From RYN-417 sp043743105 (GTDB taxonomy: Bacteria; Patescibacteriota; Saccharimonadia; Saccharimonadales; JACDBH01), in the NCBI GenBank assembly GCA_043743105.1, contig JAYTXD010000013.1, forward strand, positions 1 through 12,447: DNA of 12,447 nt. The letters run 5' to 3'. The translations under genes were made by a program, and so were the position numbers. The stretch's first letter is position 1. Every line of letters begins with the position of its first letter. The notes below the pieces were generated by a model, which did no database searches, was not told where the DNA came from, and was given only the letters and a program-made list of their open reading frames with translations. This document shows, piece by piece, positions 6,034-12,287 of the stretch.

Positions 6034-6435
6034 ATGGATCCACAAACATCACACCAGGGCAGTTTTGAGATGCCGCTACAGCAGCCGAGTGCCAATATGA
6101 TACCTTCAGTCGCAGGCGCTGAGGCATACCCAGCACGTCCAGAAGGGGCTCCTGCCATAGGTGCGCCCATCCCGCAGTATGCCCAAGCTACAACTCCGCC
6201 AGCCGCACCGCTATTTCATCAAACAGCCGTGCCAGCACCGGCTGTAACAGCAATTGTAACGCCTGCCGTAGCCGAAGACCTCGACCTTATCGAAAAAGCA
6301 TGGGTCGAAAAGGCAAAAGCCATCGTTGTCCAAACTCGTAGTGATCCTTACAACCAAAATAAAGAGATGAACCGCTTCAAAGCCGACTATATGCAGAAAA
6401 GGTATGGGAAGGAAATTAAGCTAGATGAGAAGTAA
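6034..6435 (+). CDS. Small proline/alanine-rich partner of the downstream ATPase
   Basis: The 133-residue protein has two parts. Residues 1 to about 82 are a low-complexity segment rich in Pro, Ala and Gln without predicted helices. Residues 83 to 133 form a charged helical domain (DLIEKAWVEKAKAIVVQT, then NRFKADYMQKRYGKEIKL). There is no signal peptide or membrane segment. It is immediately followed, TAA then ATG with no gap, by the large membrane-anchored ATPase, so the two are surely co-translated and probably interact. I recall similar pairs in Saccharibacteria genomes, but the function is unknown to me. The start is set by a promoter ten bases upstream. Its proline-rich part resembles the tail of the ATPase in composition. 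Confidence 0.8.
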   Translation: MDPQTSHQGSFEMPLQQPSANMIPSVAGAEAYPARPEGAPAIGAPIPQYAQATTPPAAPLFHQTAVPAPAVTAIVTPAVAEDLDLIEKAWVEKAKAIVVQTRSDPYNQNKEMNRFKADYMQKRYGKEIKLDEK

Positions 6436-9381
6436 ATGAGCGTTATTATCATCATTGTTATTATCCTTAGCATCTTGGCTGTCATCCTGATTGCGGGCTA
6501 TTTGCACTCGCGCCGAACGCTGCGTGAGCAAAAGAATTATGAGCGTGGTCTTAAGATGGTGCCGATGCTTATTCATCTACCACCGCCAAGTGATGACATC
6601 GAAGGTGGCAACCGTGATGCCCGCGATGTGACTGAAGAAAACATCTCTAAGGCAATGATCCTCTATAACATTATTGCCGACACGTTTAGAAAGAGCTTTA
6701 AAAGTAAGTTTTATGGTCAGCGCCACTTTAGCTTTGAAATAATTGGGACCAAAGGTTTTGTGCACTTTTATGCTGCAGTACCGGTAAGCATGGTAGATAT
6801 TGTGCAGCAGGCCATTGTAAGTGCTTATCCATCGGCGCGGTTAGAAGAAGTAGCCGAACACAACATCTTTAGCCCTGTTGGTAAGATGAGCGGCACTATT
6901 GGCGGTGAACTAAGCCTTAAGGAAGAGTTTTCGTACCCGATTGCAACTTACCTAGAGCTCAAGCGTGATGCCATGCAGACCCTACTTAACGCATTGTCGA
7001 CGCTAGACAAAGAAGACGGTGCCGGTATTCAGATTATGCTTAGGCCCACAGATAGCTCGTGGCGTAAAAAGTCTACAGAACTCGCTAACAAAAAGCGCAA
7101 AGGCGAAAAGAAGAAGAGCGGCAGTACAGCGGTATTTAATATTGGCAAGGCTTTAGCCACCGCACCTTTTAAGGCGCCGGAGCATAAAGATGGCAAGCCG
7201 GAAGAAAAACATGAGCTTTCCGCCCTAGAGCAGTCGCTGGTTGATGCCATCGAAGACAAGACCCGTTATCCTGCATTTGAGGTGCTTATCCGTGTTGTAG
7301 CGAGCAGTAACATCTCCCAACGTGCACATAGCATTTTGAATAACGTCGTTGCCAGCTTCTCGCTGTTTGACGCACCAGGCAAGAACGGTTTTAAGTTTAC
7401 GCCAGCCCGCGACATCGAGAGTTTTGTCACCGCCTATATTATGCGATTTTTCCCAACCGAGACGAACCAAAATATCTTAAACTCGGTAGAACTTGCCGGT
7501 ATTTTTCACTTTCCTGACGAAAAGAGTATCCCGACATCGCAGTTGGAGCGCCAAGCTAGCAAGCAGGTAGACGGTCCACGTAACGTTTCTGAAAAGGGTA
7601 TGATGCTGGGCTACAACCTCTTCCGTGGCACCAAAAAGCGTATTAATCTCGACCCCGAAGATAGGCGCCGCCACATCTATGCGGTGGGGCAAACCGGTAC
7701 GGGTAAATCAACCTTGCTTAAGAATATGGCACTCCAGGACATGATTGCCGGTGATGGCTTTGCTTTTATTGACCCCCACGGCGATGTCGCCGAAGAGCTC
7801 TTGAGCATGGTACCTCGTGAGCGCACCGAAGATGTCATATACTTTAGCCCAGCCGAGATGGACTACCCACTGGGTCTTAACCTCTTCGAATTTACCAATG
7901 AGGACCAAAAGGACTTCTTGATTCAAGAAACCATCAATATGCTGTATAAGCTGTATGACCCCCAGCACCAGGGCATTATTGGGCCACGTTACGAAAGCCT
8001 CTTCCGCAATGCGGCACTCACCATCATGGCCGACCCAGGCGGCGGGACTTTTATCGACATCCCCAAGCTGTTTAATGACAACCAGTTCGTCCAGCAAAAG
8101 CTGGTGCACGTGACCGACCCAACTGTGCGTGACTTTTGGCTCAAGGAAATGCCAGCCAGCCAGCGCAGCAACGAGTTTGGCGAAGTAAAAAGCTGGTTTG
8201 TCAGCAAATTCGGCGCCTTTTTAAGCAACACCATGATGCGTAACATCATTGGCCAAACCAAGAGCGCTTTCGACATGCGCGATATTATGGACAACAAAAA
8301 GATCTTGCTGGTTAATCTGTCGAAAGGCCGTACTGGTGAGCTGAACAGTAAGTTACTTGGTATGATATTTGTTATGAAATTTCAGGCGGCCGCTATGAGC
8401 CGCGCCAACATCCCAGAAAACGAGCGGGTCGACTTTAGCCTATATGTTGATGAGTTCCAAAACTTTAGCACCGACAGCTTTGCAACCATTTTAAGTGAAG
8501 CCCGTAAGTTTCACCTTAACCTCATTGTTGCTAACCAATTTACGACTCAGCTGACTGATGAAATCCGCGACGCCGTGTTTGGTAACATCGGTACGGTTAT
8601 CAGTTTCCGCGTTGGCACCAATGACGCGGAGTTCCTAGCCAAGTATTTCTCTCCATCATTCGATAGTTCTGATTTGCAGCGGGTACCAAACCATAATGCC
8701 ATCGTTCGTATGCTTATTGGCGGCGTGCCGAGCCAAGCCTTCAGTATGGCCGGGCTGCCACCACTTGGAAATGAAAATAAAAACCTGTTCAACGCCCTCA
8801 AACAGTTAAGCGCCGCCAAATATGGCCGCCCACGTGCCCAAGTAGAGGCCGAAATCTTTGAACGCCTTAAGGTAAACGAACCTGCTAAGCCAGCTTTTGG
8901 TCCGCCAGCTGGCGGATCACCATTCGGCGCAGCTCCAACTGCAGGCCCGCTCCCAAGTGCCCAAAGTCCATTTGGTAACGCACCCGCACCAGTTGCCCAA
9001 GCTGCTGCCAAGCCGGCATCGCTGCTAGACGACTGGCTCAGCCGCCGTGATGCGCAGCCTGCACGTCCTAGTGTAACGCCTCAGCCTGCAACTTATCCCA
9101 CCATCTCGGCAGCTGTTGTAGCCGATGACAGAGGGTTTGCTCCGCAGCCACAGACGCCCATAATTAACACGCCACCAGCTCCAGCGCCCGTGCATACCGC
9201 ACCGGCCGTGCCAGGCAATAACATCACCAGTAACGAAATTGAGCAGCAGGAAATTGCCAACATCGCCAAAGAGTTACGACACGGGCTTGACCAAAGTAAA
9301 GCTGAAGCGCCAAAAGACCCAAGCCACCTTAATACTGGCGACACCATCGTTATAGATCAAGATGGCAACATGACGACTTAG
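6436..9381 (+). CDS. Membrane-anchored VirD4/TraG-like (FtsK-HerA superfamily) ATPase
   Basis: This 981-residue protein starts with one membrane helix (residues 2-25, very rich in Ile, Val and Leu) followed by HSRR, so the bulk is cytoplasmic. Residues about 50-400 form an N-terminal domain seen in CPR homologues, with a lysine-rich linker near 215-255. Walker A GQTGTGKST is at 418-426 and FIDPHGD follows about 22 residues later. Walker B LYVDEFQ is at 669-675, with NLIVANQFTTQL soon after. This is the pattern of T4SS coupling proteins and TraM-recognition ATPases. From residue 816 to about 925 a Pro/Ala/Gln-rich tail could bind a partner, and a short charged end follows. Such enzymes pump DNA or couple substrates to a secretion channel; no other T4SS gene is in view, so the role here is inferred. 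No clear terminator follows. Confidence 0.85.
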   Translation: MSVIIIIVIILSILAVILIAGYLHSRRTLREQKNYERGLKMVPMLIHLPPPSDDIEGGNRDARDVTEENISKAMILYNIIADTFRKSFKSKFYGQRHFSFEIIGTKGFVHFYAAVPVSMVDIVQQAIVSAYPSARLEEVAEHNIFSPVGKMSGTIGGELSLKEEFSYPIATYLELKRDAMQTLLNALSTLDKEDGAGIQIMLRPTDSSWRKKSTELANKKRKGEKKKSGSTAVFNIGKALATAPFKAPEHKDGKPEEKHELSALEQSLVDAIEDKTRYPAFEVLIRVVASSNISQRAHSILNNVVASFSLFDAPGKNGFKFTPARDIESFVTAYIMRFFPTETNQNILNSVELAGIFHFPDEKSIPTSQLERQASKQVDGPRNVSEKGMMLGYNLFRGTKKRINLDPEDRRRHIYAVGQTGTGKSTLLKNMALQDMIAGDGFAFIDPHGDVAEELLSMVPRERTEDVIYFSPAEMDYPLGLNLFEFTNEDQKDFLIQETINMLYKLYDPQHQGIIGPRYESLFRNAALTIMADPGGGTFIDIPKLFNDNQFVQQKLVHVTDPTVRDFWLKEMPASQRSNEFGEVKSWFVSKFGAFLSNTMMRNIIGQTKSAFDMRDIMDNKKILLVNLSKGRTGELNSKLLGMIFVMKFQAAAMSRANIPENERVDFSLYVDEFQNFSTDSFATILSEARKFHLNLIVANQFTTQLTDEIRDAVFGNIGTVISFRVGTNDAEFLAKYFSPSFDSSDLQRVPNHNAIVRMLIGGVPSQAFSMAGLPPLGNENKNLFNALKQLSAAKYGRPRAQVEAEIFERLKVNEPAKPAFGPPAGGSPFGAAPTAGPLPSAQSPFGNAPAPVAQAAAKPASLLDDWLSRRDAQPARPSVTPQPATYPTISAAVVADDRGFAPQPQTPIINTPPAPAPVHTAPAVPGNNITSNEIEQQEIANIAKELRHGLDQSKAEAPKDPSHLNTGDTIVIDQDGNMTT

Positions 9382-9495
9382 TTGGGCAGCAAGCCACCTG
9401 AGGCCTCTATAGTTCCTAGGCTTGTCCTTACATACGATTGGAGCTATAGGCAAAAACGTGGAGCTTTTTAGCTAGTTATATATCTGTTAATCACG

Positions 9496-9525
9496 CATAA
9501 GTAATGTCGGAGGACATTACTTATG
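9496..9525 (+). promoter_or_regulatory. Perfect 13-bp stem hiding a Shine-Dalgarno and start codon
   Basis: CATAAGTAATGTC (9496-9508) pairs perfectly with GACATTACTTATG (9513-9525) around a GGAG loop. The loop is part of the GGAGG that would serve the ATG at 9523-9525, and the ATG itself is in the 3' arm. In copy B the matching palindrome is imperfect and the ATG is lost. Confidence 0.6.
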
Positions 9526-9558
9526 CCAAAAAAAGCTGTTAAAAAGCGTGCATTAACA

Positions 9559-9577
9559 GCAGAGGACGGACCTCTGC
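9559..9577. repeat. AGAGG-ACGGA-CCTCT hairpin, copy 1
   Basis: GCAGAGG (9559-9565) and CCTCTGC (9571-9577) form a perfect seven-base stem around ACGGA. It is one of four members in the window, and here its 3' half has been tandemly repeated. Confidence 0.65.
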
Positions 9578-9607
9578 AAACGGACCTCTGCAAACGGACC
9601 TCTGTTA
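9566..9607. repeat. Three 14-base tandem repeats
   Basis: The unit ACGGACCTCTGCAA occurs at 9566-9579 and 9580-9593, and a third copy at 9594-9607 ends TTA instead of CAA. Fourteen is not a multiple of three, so copy-number change shifts the reading frame. Confidence 0.9.
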
Positions 9608-9674
9608 AATCACTAGCGGTGAAGCAACCATTACAACGTCGCAGGCTGGCTCAATTTTGGGTAAGGCAACAGCC

Positions 9675-9712
9675 AAAACAGATGCCAACAACCGCATGTG
9701 GATCTTGATCAC
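9675..9712 (+). repeat. 38-bp direct repeat, left copy
   Basis: It begins AAAACAGATGCCAACAACC and matches 10454-10491 with three substitutions. The two copies flank the MazEF-type pair. It encodes the end of the broken small gene (KTDANNRMWILIT). Confidence 0.85.
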
Positions 9713-9818
9713 TTTAGAGTAAAGGGGTTGTTGACGCTAAACTTTATGTATGACAATAACCATTGCCGAAATGCTTAGAAAAGTCTGCTTTAGCTACACC
9801 TTGGAAGGCTAAAGTTAG

Positions 9819-9847
9819 TTGACAATGCCTAAAATTGTGGGTACAAT
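9819..9847 (+). promoter_or_regulatory. Promoter of the MazEF-type pair, almost leaderless
   Basis: TTGACA (9819-9824) and TACAAT (9842-9847) are 17 bp apart, close to consensus. ATG 9857 follows nine bases after the -10, leaving about a three-base leader. Just upstream CTTTAGC (9788-9794) and GCTAAAG (9808-9814) form an inverted repeat that could be an operator. Confidence 0.75.
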
Positions 9848-9856
9848 GTAAGTATT

Positions 9857-10129
9857 ATGAATGCGATAACTACAAGACTAATAAAGGACGGCAATAGCGT
9901 TGCTATACGTATTCCAAAGGCTGTTCTTGCTATGACAGGTCTACAAACCGAAGTACAGATGCAGGTTAATAATGGCCAAATAATTATCAGCTCTGCCAGT
10001 AATCCGAGGGCAGGCTGGGCGAAAAAAATAGATACTATTAAGGTCATAGACGAAAACGCCGACAAATACGACGCCGAACTAAATGATTGGGAAGTTGCAG
10101 ATGCCGATGGACTCGAAGCAATACATTAG
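9857..10129 (+). CDS. MazE/AbrB-fold antitoxin
   Basis: The 90-residue protein opens with TTRLIKDGNSVAIRIPKAVL, the swapped-hairpin AbrB/SpoVT/MazE DNA-binding domain, followed by strands EVQMQVNNGQIIISSA. The C-terminal 40 residues are acidic (ENADKYDAELNDWEVADADG), as expected for a toxin-binding tail. It would neutralise the MazF-like toxin encoded next and repress the promoter. The gene overlaps the toxin gene by 29 bases in another frame. The start is fixed by a promoter whose predicted transcript begins about three bases upstream. There is no Shine-Dalgarno. Repeats on both sides suggest the pair arrived with, or was trapped among, mobile DNA. Confidence 0.9.
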   Translation: MNAITTRLIKDGNSVAIRIPKAVLAMTGLQTEVQMQVNNGQIIISSASNPRAGWAKKIDTIKVIDENADKYDAELNDWEVADADGLEAIH

Positions 10130-10445
10130 GCGTTTTGATGTTTACTGGGTGGACTTAGACCCAACACACGGTAGTGAGATACAGAAGACTCGTCCGTGTA
10201 TAGTTGTTTCGCCTAATGAAATGAACCAAGCACTCCGTACAATTGTTGTCGTTCCACTAACCAGCATCATAGTTACGTGGCCTTTTAGATGCATTGTAAC
10301 GGTTGGCGATAAAGAATCTTCAGCAGCATGCGATCAGATCCGTACTATTTCTATAACGCGGCTACGTGGTAGCAAAATATATACACTAAGTGCTAAAGAG
10401 CAAGATCAGGTTGTCGATATACTATTGGCAATGTTCGCTGTTTAA
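10101..10445 (+). CDS. MazF/PemK-family endoribonuclease toxin
   Basis: MazF relatives cut single-stranded RNA at short motifs and halt translation. The signature FDVYWVDLDPTHGSEIQKTR, followed by PCIVVSPNEMN, is at about residues 12-42, and the Arg of KTRP is the usual catalytic contact. Later IVVVPLTS and a conserved-looking ACDQIRTISITRL complete the fold. From ATG 10101 the length is 114 residues, typical. GGGAAG lies six bases upstream of this ATG. ATG 10083 and ATG 10107 are in-frame alternatives. The overlap with the antitoxin gene implies coupled translation. It looks intact, so an active toxin is likely. Confidence 0.93.
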   Translation: MPMDSKQYIRRFDVYWVDLDPTHGSEIQKTRPCIVVSPNEMNQALRTIVVVPLTSIIVTWPFRCIVTVGDKESSAACDQIRTISITRLRGSKIYTLSAKEQDQVVDILLAMFAV

Positions 10446-10491
10446 AATGGTCTAAAACAGATGCCAACAACCTCATGTTGATTTTGATCAC
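10441..10491 (+). repeat. Right copy of the 38-bp repeat and start of a 19-bp repeat
   Basis: Positions 10441-10459 (TTTAAAATGGTCTAAAACA) recur exactly at 12336-12354. Positions 10454-10491 match 9675-9712. The reading KTDANNLMLILIT is a fragment of the small gene. Its stop codon is replaced by the transposon-like end starting at 10494. Confidence 0.8.
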
Positions 10492-10493
10492 GT

Positions 10494-10516
10494 TATACTG
10501 GACTTACGCAAAATCG
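10494..10516 (+). mobile_element. Orphan end of the MITE family
   Basis: The 23 bases are identical to the reverse complement of 5938-5960, the right end of the MITE-like element. No inverted partner occurs to the right within the window. The junction falls at the end of the small-gene fragment, as if an element had inserted there. Confidence 0.7.
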
Positions 10517-10650
10517 AGCTATAGGCCATTTCGTGGAGGTTTTTAGCTCTTACCCTATCTGTTACTTGGGTATGAACTAATAGTGTGAGACATTAGCTAT
10601 AGTCAATAATGGGAGAACCTAGAGGACGTTCCTCTACATCTGTTAATTTG
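10498..10650 (+). repeat. Palindromic repeat module, copy B
   Basis: It parallels copy A: GAGCTA (10516-10521 region) can pair with TAGCTC near 10546, with an inner CCA/TGG. CTAAT.GT and ACATTAG form an imperfect hairpin near 10578-10597. An AGAGG hairpin follows. The stretch 10650-10700 holds nothing I recognise. Confidence 0.5.
10620..10636. repeat. AGAGG-ACGTT-CCTCT hairpin, copy 2
   Basis: TAGAGG (10620-10625) pairs with CCTCTA (10631-10636) around ACGTT. The T-A closing pair replaces the C-G of copy 1. Confidence 0.65.
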
Positions 10651-10707
10651 TGAAAGTTTTAGATCCCACGCTATAAAAATCAACACCTTAAATCCTAAGC
10701 CCGCTAA

Positions 10708-10761
10708 AATATTACTATTTCGGTGGGTAAAGCCCACTATAATATTGCTATTTCGGTGGGT
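10708..10761 (+). repeat. Two 21-bp direct repeats at the ATPase promoter
   Basis: Positions 10708-10728 and 10741-10761 match in 20 of 21 bases and share CTATTTCGGTGGGT. GTGGG and CCCAC between them can form a small hairpin. The second copy overlaps the -35 and spacer of the promoter, so both could be regulator sites. Confidence 0.75.
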
Positions 10762-10773
10762 TGGGTTTATATT
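10745..10773 (+). promoter_or_regulatory. Promoter of the accessory ATPase, leaderless
   Basis: TTGCTA (10745-10750) and TATATT (10768-10773) are 17 bp apart. Six bases later comes ATG 10780, so the predicted transcript starts at or next to the A of the start codon. Confidence 0.55.
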
Positions 10774-10779
10774 GTAGCT

Positions 10780-11916
10780 ATGTTTATACCCAGATACTTA
10801 AATCTTACAGACTTTGTCACACCCGGAAAGGTAGTTGTATTGTATGGGCCAAGGCGCGTAGGCAAGACTACTCTACTACAACAACTAGTGCAGCAAACAT
10901 CCCAGAAAACTCTATTTTTGCGTGGTGACGATTTAAGCGTTCAGCAAAACTTCGAAAAACCAATTGAACGAGTCCTTAAAGGTGTAATAGGCGACCACAA
11001 GCTTGTAATTATTGATGAAGCACAGGATATACCCAATATTGGTGCCAGCCTAAAATTGTTAGTTGATTCAATGCCAGATGTTGCAGTGGTTGTAAGTGGT
11101 TCATCGTCCTTTGATCTCGCTAATCAAATCGGCGAACCCTTGGTGGGAAGAAAAATTACAAAATACCTCATGCCAATTAGCATCAGCGAAATAGCAAAAA
11201 GCGGCCTAACAAATAACCAAATAAAGCAAAATCTTGATACCTATTTGGTGTACGGTATGTACCCTGAATCGTTGACGTCTACGGATTTAAATTCCAAAGA
11301 GCAATTTATACAAGAGCTGTTGAATGGACAGCTTCTAAGGGACATACTAAAATTTCAGGATGTAAAAAGCTCTGCAATTTTAACGCAGTTGCTGTCGTTG
11401 TTAGCCTATCAGGTAGGAAGCCTTGTGTCGTATAGCGAACTTGCGAGCAAGCTACAAATAGACAGATCAACAGTATTACGATATCTCGATTTGTTAGAAA
11501 AATCTTACATTATATATCGGCTTGGAGGCTATAGTGGTAACTTGCGCAAAGAAATAACAAGCAAGGCGAAATACTATTTTTATGACATAGGCGTGCGCAA
11601 TGGTTTAATTGGCGCCTTTAATAACCCAGCCTATCGCCTTGATCTTGGAGCTGTTTGGGAAAACTTCATGATAACAGAACGCTATAAAAAACGGTTATAC
11701 GACGGCCCAAAAGTTAACCAGTATTTTTGGCGAACATGGGAGGGCGGAGAAGTAGACCTAATAGAGGAGCGTGGTGGCAAACTGAGAGGGATCGAGTTCA
11801 AGTGGGGAACGAAAAAAAGTCCAAAAGCGCCCCCATCGTGGATTAAGAGCTATCCAGATACTGCTACCTGGGAATATATTAACCCTGATAATTTTCTAGA
11901 AAATGACTTTATTTAA
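10780..11916 (+). CDS. AAA+ ATPase with DUF4143-type C-terminal domain
   Basis: From ATG 10780 the protein has 378 residues. Walker A GPRRVGKTT is at 23-31, Walker B LVIIDE at 75-80, and a sensor-like VVVSGSSSFDL at about 103-113. A winged-helix-like stretch (SYSELASKLQIDRSTVLRYL) is near 217-236. The C-terminal part has EVDLIEE (324-330) and, after a turn, GIEFKWG, the spacing of a PD-(D/E)XK nuclease core with Asp326, Glu339 and Lys341. This is the common AAA_14/DUF4143 family, widespread in accessory DNA; its role is not established, though defence or toxin-like functions are suspected. An in-frame GTG at 10723 would add 19 residues but lies upstream of the promoter -10. The family length supports ATG 10780. 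Codon use is more AT-rich than in the large ATPase gene. Confidence 0.92.
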   Translation: MFIPRYLNLTDFVTPGKVVVLYGPRRVGKTTLLQQLVQQTSQKTLFLRGDDLSVQQNFEKPIERVLKGVIGDHKLVIIDEAQDIPNIGASLKLLVDSMPDVAVVVSGSSSFDLANQIGEPLVGRKITKYLMPISISEIAKSGLTNNQIKQNLDTYLVYGMYPESLTSTDLNSKEQFIQELLNGQLLRDILKFQDVKSSAILTQLLSLLAYQVGSLVSYSELASKLQIDRSTVLRYLDLLEKSYIIYRLGGYSGNLRKEITSKAKYYFYDIGVRNGLIGAFNNPAYRLDLGAVWENFMITERYKKRLYDGPKVNQYFWRTWEGGEVDLIEERGGKLRGIEFKWGTKKSPKAPPSWIKSYPDTATWEYINPDNFLENDFI

Positions 11917-11929
11917 CGCTGTTTAGGAC

Positions 11930-11948
11930 CTAGAGGACGTTACTCTAG
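11930..11948. repeat. AGAGG-type hairpin, copy 3
   Basis: CTAGAG (11930-11935) pairs with CTCTAG (11943-11948). A G-A mismatch then closes the ACGTT loop. It lies 14 bp after the ATPase stop. Confidence 0.6.
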
Positions 11949-11953
11949 CAGCT

Positions 11954-12007
11954 CATAAAAAAAGAAAAAGACGTTTCAGGTTTAATACAGTACCGTATGC
12001 GTCTTTT
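11954..12007 (-). terminator. Minus-strand terminator
   Basis: On the minus strand AAAAGACG pairs with CGTCTTTT (12000-12007 with 11966-11973) around a 26-base loop, and T5CT7 follows. The run of T is much better on this strand than on the plus strand (TTTT only), so the terminator serves leftward transcription, namely the nuclease-like remnant or a short RNA. It may stop the ATPase transcript weakly from the other side. Confidence 0.65.
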
Positions 12008-12016
12008 ACAACTTGT

Positions 12017-12046
12017 ATTATAGGGCAGACACTACTTTATTGTCAA
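12017..12046 (-). promoter_or_regulatory. Near-consensus promoter just upstream of the terminator
   Basis: On the minus strand TTGACA (12041-12046) and TATAAT (12017-12022) match both hexamers perfectly with an 18-bp spacer. The predicted start near 12010 is immediately before the terminator stem. The -35 overlaps the last codons of the nuclease-like remnant, so chance cannot be excluded. Confidence 0.45.
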
Positions 12047-12244
12047 TGTGTGCTTGGTTTTAGTGATTACAAGTACCCTTTTAAGTTTTCTTGAGGTGGT
12101 CATGTATTGTTTTATATACCCGACTGCTCGTGTTTGGTGTAGCTTTGATCTCCTTAGATCAATCACGATATTACGTGATTGAATACCCGCTTCACGCAGG
12201 TTTTTTCTGATATTGAAAGTGTTTATAACTCCATTTGTATCGTT
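12032..12244 (-). pseudogene. 5'-truncated remnant of a CdiA-CT-like nuclease domain
   Basis: The frame from 12244 to TAG at 12032-12034 encodes 70 residues with clear protein character and no start codon before residue 48. It contains NGVINTFNIRKNLREAG, then IQSRNIVIDLRRSK, and near the end LKRVLVITKT. This order (helix, QS.NIVIDLR strand, helix, hydrophobic VLVI strand) is what I recall from the C-terminal tRNase domain of CdiA-type toxins and related phage or LXG toxins. The TAA at 12245-12247 interrupts it. One base out of frame, just upstream, HAYYKGPGEIK can be read, so a one-base loss in an A run may have broken the gene. A hairpin repeat lies further upstream where the rest should be. 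The family call is from memory. Confidence 0.5.
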
Positions 12245-12287
12245 TTATCTCCCCTGGACCCTTGTAATAGGCGTGAAATGTTTCTGT

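Larger units (their letters stand above)
9425..9615 (+). repeat. Palindromic repeat module, copy A
   Basis: The segment shares ordered blocks with copy B at 10498-10650: GAGCTATAGGC, CGTGGAG.TTTTTAGCT, ATCTGTTA, a palindrome containing GACATTA, then an AGAGGACG hairpin and CTGTTAA. In each copy AGCTA and TAGCT can pair. Copy A also carries a 14-base tandem repeat expansion. The left edge resembles a decayed MITE end (TGTCCTTAC against TGGACTTAC). Confidence 0.55.
9523..9722 (+). pseudogene. Small gene broken by a frameshift at a 14-base tandem repeat
   Basis: The first part reads MPKKAVKKRALTAEDGPL from ATG 9523. Three 14-base units (9566-9579, 9580-9593 and 9594-9607) follow. After them the frame opened by ATG loses protein character, while the next frame reads a sensible tail: ITSGEATITTSQAG, then SILGKATAKTDANNRMWILI, then TLE and TAA at 9720-9722. 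Removing one unit would restore the frame but leave a TAA at 9606-9608, so more than one lesion is present. The last 13 codons have a second copy at 10454-10491. I do not know the family. The alternative is that the short ORF to 9708 is expressed as it stands. Confidence 0.45.

Noticed and set aside
8547..9347. Long minus-strand ORFs opposite the end of the large ATPase gene
   Set aside because: They are shadows of the GC-rich Pro/Ala-coding tail and lack any family features.
12147..12206. Hairpins (GATCT/AGATC, CAATCACG/CGTGATTG) and a stem followed by T6 that look like a plus-strand RNA with a terminator
   Set aside because: They fall inside the protein-like frame of the nuclease remnant on the minus strand, which explains the sequence better; the T6 is the complement of lysine codons.
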